Origin: Pelomonas dachongensis
GTDB lineage: Bacteria; Pseudomonadota; Gammaproteobacteria; Burkholderiales; Burkholderiaceae_C
Assembly (NCBI RefSeq): GCF_043555865.1
Contig: NZ_JBIGHY010000001.1
Coordinates: forward strand, 1 to 64,000
DNA length: 64,000 bases
Direction: 5' to 3'
The translations under genes and the position numbers were made by a program. This document shows, piece after piece, positions 43,092 through 53,239 of this stretch (position 1 is the stretch's first letter; the number at the start of each line of letters is the position of its first letter). The notes below the pieces were generated by a model, which saw nothing but the letters and a program-made list of their open reading frames with translations, was not told the DNA's origin and made no database searches.

Positions 43092-43442
43092 TCAGACGCC
43101 CCAGGGGACGGGCACGCCGTAGTGGTCGTACACGCCGCGCCCGTACTCGTCCGAGTGGGCGGGGCGGTCGTCCGCGGCATAGCGCGGGCCCGCCTTGAGC
43201 TGCTCCATGTCGAGGTTGACGACATAGCCGTCCTTCTCGACGTCATAGGTCAGCATGCTCCACGGCAGCGGGAAGCGGTCCGTGCCGAGGCCCAGGAAGC
43301 CGCCGAACTCCAGCGCGGCGTAGCGCACATGGCCGTTGCGCTTGTCGATGATGAGGTCGTCGATGCTGCCCAGCTTTTCGCCGGCCAGGTTGTAGACGCT
43401 GGTCCCTTCGACGCGGGACGAGGAAATGGTGGGATGAATCAT
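43092..43442 (-). CDS. PRC-barrel domain protein
   Basis: 116 residues. The PRC-barrel is clear: RVEGTSVYNLAGEKLGSIDD, LIIDKRNGHVRYAALEFGGF, LGLGTDRFPLPWSMLTYDVE, KDGYVVNLDMEQLKAGPRYA. It is of the photosynthetic-reaction-centre H-barrel type found in stress and regulatory proteins. ATG 43442 has GGAGCG upstream; the longer frame from 43622 adds an unlikely leader. Probably cytoplasmic. Confidence 0.87.
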   Translation of the reverse strand: MIHPTISSSRVEGTSVYNLAGEKLGSIDDLIIDKRNGHVRYAALEFGGFLGLGTDRFPLPWSMLTYDVEKDGYVVNLDMEQLKAGPRYAADDRPAHSDEYGRGVYDHYGVPVPWGV

Positions 43443-43684
43443 GGTGGACGCTCCGAATCGATGTGCGTTTTGACTATCGGCGGCCAGCGCCGGCGCGGCG
43501 ATCAGTGCAATGGCTGTGGCGCTGTAGGCGCAGGCTGACCGCCGCGAGAGCGGGCGCCGCACTGCCGGGGGCCTTGTCCGATACGTATCGCCGAAATGGG
43601 CCGACAACCAGGGCGGCGGCAAATTCGCATCATTGCCATACCGCTTTTCACATCAGCACGCCCTACCGCCTGGAGTCTCCCGCC

Positions 43685-44188
43685 ATGAACCGCCACTTCA
43701 TCGCACCGTGGATCTGCCTGTGGTTTGCCTGCCAGGCGCAGGCGCAACAAGTGGGGCTGAACGGCGTGCCGCTGGCCGGCCAGGGCGCTGGCAGCGCGGT
43801 GGCCAACCTCGCCACCGCCGACCCCGAGCTGAACTGGCGCGATCCGCAGTGGCTGGCCCGTCAGCGCGAACAGTCCCGCTGGCGCTACCAGCTCGGGCTG
43901 GAGCAGCAGGTGCGCTCGTCCGCCACGCTGGGCCCGCAGGCCGCGGTGCGCGAGGCGGTGTGGGCCGGTGTCAGCTACGACGTGACGCGCAGGTTCAGCG
44001 GTGGCGTGGAGGCGCCGGTGTGGCAGCGCGACACGGGTTGGGCGTCCCGCATGACGTTCCAGAAACCCAAGGACAGCGGCGTCGCCGGGTTGCGCGGTGC
44101 GCTCACCTACAAGCTGGGCTCGCAGAGCAAGCTGACGTTGCGGCCCTCGGCACGGCGTGTCATGGTGACCTACGCGGCCACATGGTGA
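43685..44188 (+). CDS. Secreted protein of unknown function
   Basis: 167 residues with a signal peptide (FIAPWICLWFACQAQAQ). The rest is beta-rich with aromatic and basic residues in alternation (REQSRWRYQLGLEQQVRSSA, AVWAGVSYDVTRRFSGGVEA, RMTFQKPKDSGVAGLRGALT). It could be a small outer-membrane or periplasmic beta protein. No named family. It stands alone, divergent from the PRC-barrel gene and convergent with the signalling operon. Confidence 0.65.
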   Translation: MNRHFIAPWICLWFACQAQAQQVGLNGVPLAGQGAGSAVANLATADPELNWRDPQWLARQREQSRWRYQLGLEQQVRSSATLGPQAAVREAVWAGVSYDVTRRFSGGVEAPVWQRDTGWASRMTFQKPKDSGVAGLRGALTYKLGSQSKLTLRPSARRVMVTYAATW

Positions 44189-44209
44189 GCGGCGCTCCGG
44201 CGGCGGCGG

Positions 44210-45964
44210 TCAGACCACCGCCGCGCCGAGCGTGAAGCTGAACGTGGCGCCCTCGCCCGGCGTGCTGTCCGCCCAGACCCGGCCGCCGTGGCGCTCGACG
44301 ATCTTGCGGACGATGGACAGGCCCACGCCCGACCCCTCGAAGGCCGCGCCGTGCAGGCGCTGGAACGGCGTGAACAGCCGCGGCGCCCGCTCGGCGTCAA
44401 AGCCCACGCCGTTGTCGCGCACGAAGAACACCGGTGCGTCCAGCGGCGTGTTGCCCACCGCATCCATGCCCACCGCGTCCATGCCCACCCGCACCTGTGG
44501 CGCCGTGTTGCCGGCGCTGAACTTCAGCGCGTTGCCGATCAGGTTGACCAGCACCTGGCGCACCAGCTTGCGGTCCGCTTCCACGACGGCGAGCGGCTCG
44601 ATGACGACCGGCAGCGGCGCGTCGCCGGGCAGGCGCTGCAAGGACTCCACCACCTCGGCCGCCAGCGCGCTCATGTCCACCCGCTCGCGGCTGAGGCTGG
44701 CGTCGCTGGCACGCGCCAGCGCCATCAGGGCGTCCACCAGTTGGCCGGTGGTCTCGGCCTGCGTGGCAATGACCTGCATGAAGCGCAGCGCGCGGTCGGT
44801 GTCGTGGCTGGCGATGAACTGCTGCGCCAGCCGGGCGGCGCTGGCGATGCCGCCCAGCGGACCGCGCAGGTCGTGCGACACGCCGCGGTTGAAGCTCTCC
44901 AGGCCAGCGATCACTTCATGCAGCTCGGCCGTGCGCTGCAGCACGCGCTGCTCCAGCAGCTCGTTGGCGAGCTGCAGCTGCTCCGCGGTGCGCATGACCT
45001 TCTTGTAGAGGCTGCCGTTTTCGTAGATGCGGCCGGCCTGCGCCGCGTAGATGGACAGGATGCGCTCGTCCTCGGGCGTGAACCCGTCGGCGCCCAGCTT
45101 GTCCATCAGCAGCACCCAGCCGTAGGCGTGTTCGGGCGAGCAGATGGCGGCAATCAGGCCGTGCTGCAGCGCCGGCATCACGTGGGGCAGGCCGGCGATG
45201 GCCGGGTCGCCGCCCGGGTTGGCAAAGCGCCGGGCGCGGCCCTGGGCCATCACTTCGCCCGGCAGTCCGGCGTCGGCCACCAGCTGCTGCAGGCCCTCGG
45301 CCTGCGCCGCGGCCAGGCCCCAGCTGCTGACGTGCGTGAGGCCGCTGTCGCTCTTGTCGCGCACCGCCAGCACCGCAGCGCGCGCGCCCAGCAGGTCGCG
45401 GGCGCCCCGGCAGACCTTGTTCAGCATCACGAGCGGGTCGTGCTCCGAGGCGAGCTGCAGGTTCAGGTCGGTCAGCGCCGACAGCCGCTGGTTGGCAGCT
45501 TCCAGCTCGCTGACCTTCAGCGCCAGCTTGTCGGTCAGCAGGCGCAGGTGCTCGCGGTCGAACTGCGCCGTGTCGGCCACCGGCTCGGCCGCCCTCGCGC
45601 CCTGAAGTGACTGCGCGATCACGCGCAGGATCTCCTCGGGCTCGGTGGGCTTGATGAGCACGCGCGACACGCCGCAGGCCTGCGCCAGCGCACGCGCCTC
45701 GCGTTCCATGAAGGTGGCTGTGTAGAAGATGACCTCGGTGTGCGCGATGGCGGGCTCGGCGCGCAGCTGGCGAACGAACTCGTAGCCGTCCATCGTCGGC
45801 ATCAGCAGGTCGCAGATCACCAGCTCGGGGCGCGCGGCGCGCACCTGGGCCAGCGCCAAGTGGCCGTCAGCCGCCTCCAGCGGCTCGTGGCCGGCGTACT
45901 TCAGCAGCGTGACCAGCAGGTCGCGGTTGGCAGCCTGGTCATCGACGACGAGCACGCGGGCCAT
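44210..45964 (-). CDS. Hybrid sensor protein: receiver, GAF and histidine kinase
   Basis: 584 residues. Receiver domain at 1-115 (LVVDDQAANRDLLVTLLKYA; phospho-acceptor Asp in LVICDLLMPTMDG). A coiled coil and a GAF domain follow (about 145-330). The HisKA box is FNRGVSHDLRGPLGGIASAA. The HATPase has LIGNALKFSAGN, VRDNGVGFDAER and GSGVGLSIVRKIVERHGG. There are no membrane helices, so it is cytoplasmic. A tandem 15-bp duplication repeats VGMDA between HATPase strands. It is the third gene of a leftward signalling operon, nine bases after the response regulator gene. Confidence 0.9.
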   Translation of the reverse strand: MARVLVVDDQAANRDLLVTLLKYAGHEPLEAADGHLALAQVRAARPELVICDLLMPTMDGYEFVRQLRAEPAIAHTEVIFYTATFMEREARALAQACGVSRVLIKPTEPEEILRVIAQSLQGARAAEPVADTAQFDREHLRLLTDKLALKVSELEAANQRLSALTDLNLQLASEHDPLVMLNKVCRGARDLLGARAAVLAVRDKSDSGLTHVSSWGLAAAQAEGLQQLVADAGLPGEVMAQGRARRFANPGGDPAIAGLPHVMPALQHGLIAAICSPEHAYGWVLLMDKLGADGFTPEDERILSIYAAQAGRIYENGSLYKKVMRTAEQLQLANELLEQRVLQRTAELHEVIAGLESFNRGVSHDLRGPLGGIASAARLAQQFIASHDTDRALRFMQVIATQAETTGQLVDALMALARASDASLSRERVDMSALAAEVVESLQRLPGDAPLPVVIEPLAVVEADRKLVRQVLVNLIGNALKFSAGNTAPQVRVGMDAVGMDAVGNTPLDAPVFFVRDNGVGFDAERAPRLFTPFQRLHGAAFEGSGVGLSIVRKIVERHGGRVWADSTPGEGATFSFTLGAAVV

Positions 45965-45973
45965 GGTGGACGC

Positions 45974-46363
45974 TCAGACCCGCGCGGTGCGCAGAGCAGC
46001 CGGCAGGAAGGCCTCGATCTGCCCGACGAACAGCTCGGGCTCGATGGGCTTGGACAGGTAGCCGTTGAAGCCGGCCGTCATCACCTTCTGCCGGTCGTTG
46101 GGCATGGAGAAGGCCGTCACCGCCACGATGGGGATGGCGGCGCCCGCGGGGTGGCGGCGCAGCGCGTCCAACACCTGGTAGCCGTCCATCCGCGGCATCT
46201 GCAGGTCGCACACGATGAGGTCGGGCAGCTCGCGCAGGGCCACCTCCACGCCCAGCTCGCCGTTGCTGGCCTCCAGCACCGTGTGGCCGCTGAAGGACAG
46301 CAGGTAGCGCACGAGCTCCAGGTTGGCGGCGTTGTCTTCGATGACGAGAATGCGTGCCGGCAC
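45974..46363 (-). CDS. Single-domain response regulator
   Basis: 129 residues, a lone receiver domain of the CheY/DivK type: ILVIEDNAANLELVRYLLSF, phospho-acceptor Asp in LIVCDLQMPRMDGYQVLD, the Thr/Ser switch in IPIVAVTAFSMPNDR, and the Lys in GYLSKPIEPELF. It lacks an output domain, so it probably shuttles phosphate between the two kinases flanking it. Three bases separate it from the PAS kinase gene upstream. Confidence 0.92.
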   Translation of the reverse strand: MPARILVIEDNAANLELVRYLLSFSGHTVLEASNGELGVEVALRELPDLIVCDLQMPRMDGYQVLDALRRHPAGAAIPIVAVTAFSMPNDRQKVMTAGFNGYLSKPIEPELFVGQIEAFLPAALRTARV

Positions 46364-46366
46364 GGT

Positions 46367-47839
<1,473 letters not shown>

Positions 47840-48066
47840 CGCGTTGAATCCCTTCGGAATTCTTGTTAGGACCATTAGAGCAGTTGCGACCTGGCTTGAC
47901 CACGTGAGTTCGCGGCGCCACTGCTGACAGCTTCCCCTGGCCGCTTGCCCGCCTATGACCCCTCGCGCCGGGGTCCTACACGGGCGCATGCGCCGGGGAC
48001 GGAGAGTCGTGGCACAGGCTGCCACGCCGTTCGTGCATGGCGCCACCTTCAACCCCGGAGACCCTC

Positions 48067-48225
48067 ATGAGCCTCGGCGCCATCCTTCTCGTCATCGTGA
48101 TCTTGCTGCTTGTCGGCGCCTTCCCCGCGTGGCCGCACAGCCGCAGCTGGGGCTACGGTCCCACCGGCGGCCTCGGCCTGGTGCTGCTGATCCTGGTGGT
48201 GCTGCTGCTGATGGGACGGTTGTAG
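48067..48225 (+). CDS. DUF3309 family small membrane protein
   Basis: 52 residues: LGAILLVIVILLLVGAFPAW, PHSRSWGYGPTGGLGLVLLI, LVVLLLMGRL. The two-helix layout with the conserved PHSRSWGYGP loop is diagnostic for DUF3309. GGAG precedes the ATG. Function unknown; often stress-related. Confidence 0.9.
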   Translation: MSLGAILLVIVILLLVGAFPAWPHSRSWGYGPTGGLGLVLLILVVLLLMGRL

Positions 48226-48413
48226 GCGGGGCGGGGCGGGGCGCTGCTCGGCGCCGCCTTCGTGATCTGCGCCGCCGCGAAGCTGCAAGGCCTTTTCACC
48301 AACCACGCCGAGGTCTATGACGACAGAACCGGGGCAGTCTGGCGAAGCGATCCCGGTCATGAAGTCACGCCCCGTGACGACGCGGACGTCGAAGACACCG
48401 TGACGGCAGGTGC

Positions 48414-48801
48414 TCAGCGTCCGGGCACTGCGAGCGGCTTGCCCGCCTTCTTGTCCTGAACGGCCTGCCAAACCGCCTCGATGATCACGCCCGACGCGTT
48501 GTCAGGGTTGCAGCCCTTGCCGCAGGCGTCTTCGAGCAAACCCTCGTTGCCTCGCCAGAGGCCATAGTGGTTGCGGATGCCCATGCCGCAGCCGATATGG
48601 AAGCCGATGAGGTCGTCCTTTTTCGTCTGGCGCAGGATGTCCTTGCCTGGTTCGCCGCTGCGGACCAGCAGGTCGCCACCGTAGCCTTGACCGTGGTGGG
48701 CCATTTGCCCGGCCCGAGCACCTCTGCAGACTTCTTCTCTTGCGCGAGCGCTGCCCCTAGACGGTGGCGCCGAGGAGGAGGGCGAGCAGCAGTCTTTTCA
48801 T
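48414..48801 (-). pseudogene. DUF6794-type secreted protein gene with two frameshifts
   Basis: Three frames on the minus strand make up one protein. The first, from ATG 48801, encodes a signal-like start MKRLLLALLLGATV and then meets a stop. The second reads AALAQEKKSAEVLGPGKWPT, TVKATVA. The third reads LVRSGEPGKDILRQTKKDDL, IGFHIGCGMGIRNHYGLWRG, then SGVIIEAVWQAVQDKKAG. The last block is a DUF6794 domain. The frames connect in order without overlap, so the gene is broken or the sequence has two indel errors. Confidence 0.68.
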
Positions 48802-48895
48802 GGACATGGGGTTGGTCGACACCGAAAAAGGCCCGGGACGTTGCGCCGCGGGCCTCATGTTCACAACCAATCGATAGGCGGTTTTTAAAAAGGTC

Positions 48896-49348
48896 CTAAG
48901 CACAAGGAACTGTTGATACGCCGTTTTGCCCAATGTCTACGGGCGTCGCCGCGGTATCGTTGGTTGCAAGTGTGGGTTTGGCAGTCAAAAGCCCCAAAAC
49001 CTGCCCGAAGGAGGCCTGGGATAGCCGAAGCGTGGGTTGGGCGAAGAGGTTCGATCTACGGGGCGGCGTTCCATTGCGCTCGGCGTTCACTGCCCACGTG
49101 TGGAACTGCTCCAGAAGCAACTCGTTCTCGCGCTTCAGCCGGTCCGCTTTCTCTTTGAAGCGATCCCTTTCGTCCATCGCAGCAAGGATCTGCCCGTCCC
49201 GCGGCGTTCGAGGCCCTCTGGCCAACGTGCCGCTGAGCTTCTTCTTCTTGACCGCGAAGGCGTCGGCGATTCGGGGGTATTCGGCGAACGTGACCTGAGC
49301 ACCCAGTCCAGCGTCCTTTGAGCACCTAATCCCGCGCCTGATGAGCAC
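48896..49348 (-). CDS. Hypothetical coiled-coil protein
   Basis: 150 residues. A basic helix (ADAFAVKKKKLSGTLARGPR) is followed by a coiled coil (DERDRFKEKADRLKRENELL, LEQFHTWAVNAERN) and a low-complexity tail. The layout resembles small accessory proteins of site-specific recombination modules, but no integrase is nearby and I cannot assign a family. The start near 49348 is uncertain; shorter starts are possible. Confidence 0.5.
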   Translation of the reverse strand: MLIRRGIRCSKDAGLGAQVTFAEYPRIADAFAVKKKKLSGTLARGPRTPRDGQILAAMDERDRFKEKADRLKRENELLLEQFHTWAVNAERNGTPPRRSNLFAQPTLRLSQASFGQVLGLLTAKPTLATNDTAATPVDIGQNGVSTVPCA

Positions 49349-49414
49349 CTTGTCCGTAGGTGTCGTGCAGGGGAGCGTGTCCGTCGACTTATCAGCGCAT
49401 GCAGTCAGGGGCGG

Positions 49415-50803
49415 CTATTCCTTCGCCCCCGGTGGTTGCGCGGGCACCAGCGGCTCCGCGAACGCCATGGCTACGGCCAGGTTCTTCCCGGCGAGCTCCC
49501 TCATCTCCTGCGAGATCGGCGCGCCCAGGTCCTCTGTCTGCGCCGCGGTCCAGAAGCGCTCGGCCGCCTTGGCGGCCAGGGACCACACCTCGGGCTTGGC
49601 GCCGATGGAGCCGACCCTGGGCTCGATGGGGGTGAGGTCTGGATCCACGCCGGCGCCGATGGAGGCGTAGCGCATGGGCAGGATGTCGTAGGCGGGAGCG
49701 ATGCCCAGGTACTCACTGTCCTCGCCGATCAGCATCGAGATGTTCTCGAAGTGCCGGTCGCCGTTGCCAATGAGCTCGCTGAAGGCGGCCATGGTGTCGA
49801 CCCAGAAGGCGTCCCGTGGCTTGAGATATCGGGCCTGGACACAGCGTGCAGCGAACTCGGACCACGCGCCAGTCATCCCGAAGAACTCGTTGTTGACCGA
49901 CCCCGCCGAGAGCATGCCGATGCGGCCTGACAGGCCCTTGCGGTCAAATCGCTTGACCTCCAAGAAAACGTAGTCGCCGCCGACCAGCAATTGCGTGCGC
50001 GACGCCGGCACTCCGACTTCGGCTAGGGTCCGGAGCGCCAGGTGCTCGAGTGGGAGCAACTCGGCCATCCGGCTACCGAGCTTGGCGAACTTCACGATGA
50101 CGTGGCCGGCGTCTGCAGTGAGTCCGAGGAACTTCGGCTGCTCTCCGCCGGCGCTGGACCCGTAGGAAGCGCCCTTGAGCGCATTGGCCATGTCGACGTA
50201 GAACTCGAGCTTGTGCTCGGTAGGGATCACCTGCGCGGCCCGGAACTCGATCTCGGTTTGCAGACATGCGTCGCCGAAGACCAGGTTGCCGGACAGGTTC
50301 AGGCCCCGGGTAAAGAGGTAAGCGACCATGTGGTCGTCTCCCCAGTCCTTTAGGCTGCTCGGGAACTGCTGACCGCGCGCGGCCTCGTTGGCGAGTTGTC
50401 GGCCCAGGAATCCGGACGGCGCTGCGAACGCCATATAGGGCGGGAGGCCGTCATAGAGCTTTGTGGTGCCGCCGTCGATGCGCTCCAGAGTTGCGCCGCC
50501 GGCGAGAAACTCCACTCCTGCAAAGGGCTCGATCTTGCCGGCGCCGAGGTAGCGATAGATGCGCTGCCGTGGTTCCAGGCCCAGCGGTAGCTGGCGCAGC
50601 AGCGCATACCGTGGGGTGCGGTCACCAGTGACCCGGAAGCTCGTGACCATGTGGAGCCCGTGAATAGCTCGTGAAAGCGTAGGCTGGGTGATCCCAAGGG
50701 CGGCGATCAGCTGGGCAGCCGACTGCGGCCCACGGCGAAGCACTCGCTCGATTTCGCTAGCGACACTTGAAGGCTGTGGATGCGATGAGGAAGCCACGTG
50801 CAT
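49415..50803 (-). CDS. yjjJ: HipA-family serine/threonine kinase, YjjJ type
   Basis: 462 residues. An N-terminal winged helix (about 10-60; ALGITQPTLSRAIHGLHM) precedes the HipA fold. Kinase features: GASYGSSAGGEQPKFLGLTA (nucleotide loop), VFLEVKRFDRKG, the catalytic LIGNGDRHFENISML, and the metal-binding IAPAYDILPMRYA. In this type the DNA-binding domain is fused to the kinase, replacing a separate HipB antitoxin. No hipB lies beside it. It may phosphorylate a translation factor and autoregulate. Confidence 0.88.
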   Translation of the reverse strand: MHVASSSHPQPSSVASEIERVLRRGPQSAAQLIAALGITQPTLSRAIHGLHMVTSFRVTGDRTPRYALLRQLPLGLEPRQRIYRYLGAGKIEPFAGVEFLAGGATLERIDGGTTKLYDGLPPYMAFAAPSGFLGRQLANEAARGQQFPSSLKDWGDDHMVAYLFTRGLNLSGNLVFGDACLQTEIEFRAAQVIPTEHKLEFYVDMANALKGASYGSSAGGEQPKFLGLTADAGHVIVKFAKLGSRMAELLPLEHLALRTLAEVGVPASRTQLLVGGDYVFLEVKRFDRKGLSGRIGMLSAGSVNNEFFGMTGAWSEFAARCVQARYLKPRDAFWVDTMAAFSELIGNGDRHFENISMLIGEDSEYLGIAPAYDILPMRYASIGAGVDPDLTPIEPRVGSIGAKPEVWSLAAKAAERFWTAAQTEDLGAPISQEMRELAGKNLAVAMAFAEPLVPAQPPGAKE

Positions 50804-51336
50804 GCCTCGTGAATAGTTCGTTGCATTGTACGGCGCATAGTCTCTGTGCTGCTTTGCAGCTTGTCATCGCCGGAAAGCACAAAAGCGCTCTCGATGTCGG
50901 GTTGGGGCAATTGCTGCCGCGCGGACGCCGGCCGCGAGCGTCAGCAACCGGCTGCAGAGCCGACGTACCGCTCCGTTTACCTCCTGGCCTCACCCGGTGC
51001 TCATGGTGACTGGATTGCGTGCTCATCGCGCTGGCCCGGATGCTGACGATCACTGGAATACTCAAGGGCAGACTTGCAGTGCATCGCAAGCGACGTATGC
51101 GCATGAAAAGCTGTTGGAGGAAGCGGAGGTTTCTGGACTCCCTCAGCCAGCGAAACGACGGTGCGCGGGGCCGGGCGCTGCGGGCCCGGCAGGTGCGTGG
51201 ACAACACGCTGTGTTGCCCACCGGCAAATTGAGAAGCTCTCCCAATTCCGAATTCGAGCGTTTTCCCTAGCCACAAACTCACCTAAGTGATCGAGGAACT
51301 TCTCGGCCACAAGTGCTCGATTTGCGTGTGGGTAAG
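50804..51336. other. Intergenic region between yjjJ-type gene and ssb
   Basis: About 530 bases. Two minus frames and one plus frame run here but none has a start signal or domain. It contains the promoter region of the HipA-like gene. Some AT-richer stretches suggest worn sequence of unknown origin. Confidence 0.45.
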
Positions 51337-51374
51337 AAAAAAAAGCCCCGGCTCACAGGAGAGCCGAGGCTTTT
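51337..51374 (-). terminator. Rho-independent terminator of ssb
   Basis: On the minus strand a stem GCCTCGGCTC / GAGCCGGGGC (ten pairs with one mismatch, loop of six) is flanked by four A before it and followed by eight T (51344-51337). It lies 28 bases after the ssb stop. Confidence 0.88.
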
Positions 51375-51401
51375 AATCAACAAAAATGCTGTTCTTCTGT
51401 C

Positions 51402-51974
51402 CTAGAACGGGATGTCGTCATCCATGTCATCAAACCCCGTCGACGCCTTGGGCGCCGGGGCCGGAGCGCGCGGTGCCGGGGGGCGAGCCGCCGCCGGGCG
51501 CGCTGCCGGGCGGCTACCGCCGCCGCCGAAGTCGTCGCCACCACCGCTGTCGCCGCCACGGCTGTAGCCACCACCACCGCCGCCGCCACCTGCACTGCGG
51601 CTGTAGCCGCCGCCCCCTTCATCGCCGCCGCCCATGCCGTCACGGCCGCCCAGCAGCTGCATCTCCTGGGCGATGATCTCGGTCGTGTAGGTGTCGCGGC
51701 CTTCCTTGTCCTGCCATTTGCGGGTCTTCAGGCGGCCTTCGACGTACAGCGGGCGGCCCTTCTTGACGTACTCGCCGACGATCTCGGCCAGCCGGTCGTT
51801 GAAGACGACCCGGTGCCATTCGGTCTCTTCCTGACGCTCGCCGCTTTCGCGGTTCTTCCAGTTGCGCGTCGTGGCGATGCTCACGGTGCACCAGGCACCG
51901 CCGTTGGGGTTGTAACGAATCTCGGGGTCCTTGCCGACGTTGCCGATGATGATGACTTTGTTGACGCTGGCCAT
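51402..51974 (-). CDS. ssb: Single-stranded DNA-binding protein
   Basis: 190 residues. The OB-fold includes SVNKVIIIGNVGKDPEIRYN, TRNWKNRESGERQEETEWHR, VVFNDRLAEIVGEYVKKGRP and LYVEGRLKTRKWQDKEG. A long Gly-rich linker (about 110-160) leads to the acidic tip DDMDDDIPF, which binds partner proteins. It covers single-stranded DNA in replication and repair. The ATG follows directly after a short leader, and a strong terminator ends the transcript. Confidence 0.96.
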   Translation of the reverse strand: MASVNKVIIIGNVGKDPEIRYNPNGGAWCTVSIATTRNWKNRESGERQEETEWHRVVFNDRLAEIVGEYVKKGRPLYVEGRLKTRKWQDKEGRDTYTTEIIAQEMQLLGGRDGMGGGDEGGGGYSRSAGGGGGGGGYSRGGDSGGGDDFGGGGSRPAARPAAARPPAPRAPAPAPKASTGFDDMDDDIPF

Positions 51975-52133
51975 GACGCTCGCCTGAATTCGATGGGGGA
52001 GGGGCTGAATTATGCCGGGAGGCCCCCGGCGCGGGGCGTCAGCAACACCCCCCAGACCGCATCCCGCACCCCGGAGCCCGCACTTCGTCTACCCGCGCCC
52101 CTGCCGGCCAGGCGCCATCCCTAAGATGAGCCC

Positions 52134-53237
52134 ATGACCCCGCTCGCCGCAATCCCCGGCAGCCGCCGCACGAACCGGCGGCTGTGGCTGGCCTATGCCG
52201 GCTGCTGCTTGCTGGCCTGGTGCCTGTTCGTGTTGGCCGGCAGCGAGTTCGACCGCGGGCTGGACCCATTCTGGCTGGCCGTCTACCAGGCCACCACCAT
52301 GCTGTGGGCGCCCATGCTGCTGGGCATCGCCATCTGGCCGCTGGCGCGCCGCCTGCACGGCAGCGATGCCGGCTTCGCGGCGGCGGCGATGGCGCACATC
52401 CTGGCGGCGGTGGCGTTCTCGGCGCTGTGGCAGGCGGGCGAGTTCGCCGTCAACGCGACGCTGTTTGGCACCGACCACGCCGGCGCGGTGCTGGTGGCGG
52501 GGCTGCTGTGGCGCTCGGTTTGGGGGCTGGTGGTGTACGCGGCCATCGCCACGGCGTTCGGGGCGGTGCTGCAGGCGCGCTCGGCACGCTCGGCGGCAAT
52601 CGCCGCGGCGCAGGCCGAGAGCGCGCTGGCCAGGGCCGAGCTGTCGGCCATCAGCGGCAAGCTGAACCCGCATTTCCTGTTCAACACGCTGAACACGCTG
52701 ATCGCGCTGACGCGCAAGGACCCGGCCGGCGCCGAGGCCGCGCTGCTGAAGTTCGCGTCCATGCTGCGCTATGTGCTGGACACCAAGCGTGGCACCGAGG
52801 ACCGCGTGATGCTGGGAGACGAGATCGAGTTCCTGCGCGACTACCTGGCGCTGGAGGCGCTGCGCCTGGGCACGCGGCTGCGCGTGGACTGGGACCTGGA
52901 GGAGCGCGTGCTGGCCGACGAGCTGCCGCCGCTGACGCTGCAGCCGCTGGTCGAGAACTCCATCCTGCACGCCGTGGCGCCGCGCAAGGGCGGTGGCCGG
53001 GTGACCATCACCGCACGCCGCAATGCGCTGAACCACGGGCTGGACCTGGCCGTGGCCGACGACGGCCCGGGTTGCGAGCCCGAGGCGCTGGAGCCGCAGC
53101 CCGGCCAGCGCCGCGGCGTGGGCCTGGCGGCGCTGCGCAAGCGCTTCGCCCTGGACTACGACGGCCAGGCGCGGCTGCGCATCCACACGGCGCCCGGCGC
53201 GGGTTTTCGCGTCGACCTGTTCATTCCACAGACCTGA
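52134..53237 (+). CDS. LytS/YehU-type sensor histidine kinase
   Basis: 367 residues. Four N-terminal membrane helices (about 18-170; LWLAYAGCCLLAWCLFVLAG, WAPMLLGIAIWPLA, MAHILAAVAFSALW, GLVVYAAIATAFGAVL) precede a His_kinase domain: LNPHFLFNTLNTLIALTRKD with the phosphorylated His, and a HATPase with LQPLVENSILHAVAP, DDGPGCEPEAL and GVGLAALRKRF. It pairs with the LytTR regulator two bases downstream. The ligand is not evident. Confidence 0.92.
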   Translation: MTPLAAIPGSRRTNRRLWLAYAGCCLLAWCLFVLAGSEFDRGLDPFWLAVYQATTMLWAPMLLGIAIWPLARRLHGSDAGFAAAAMAHILAAVAFSALWQAGEFAVNATLFGTDHAGAVLVAGLLWRSVWGLVVYAAIATAFGAVLQARSARSAAIAAAQAESALARAELSAISGKLNPHFLFNTLNTLIALTRKDPAGAEAALLKFASMLRYVLDTKRGTEDRVMLGDEIEFLRDYLALEALRLGTRLRVDWDLEERVLADELPPLTLQPLVENSILHAVAPRKGGGRVTITARRNALNHGLDLAVADDGPGCEPEALEPQPGQRRGVGLAALRKRFALDYDGQARLRIHTAPGAGFRVDLFIPQT

Positions 53238-53239
53238 CC

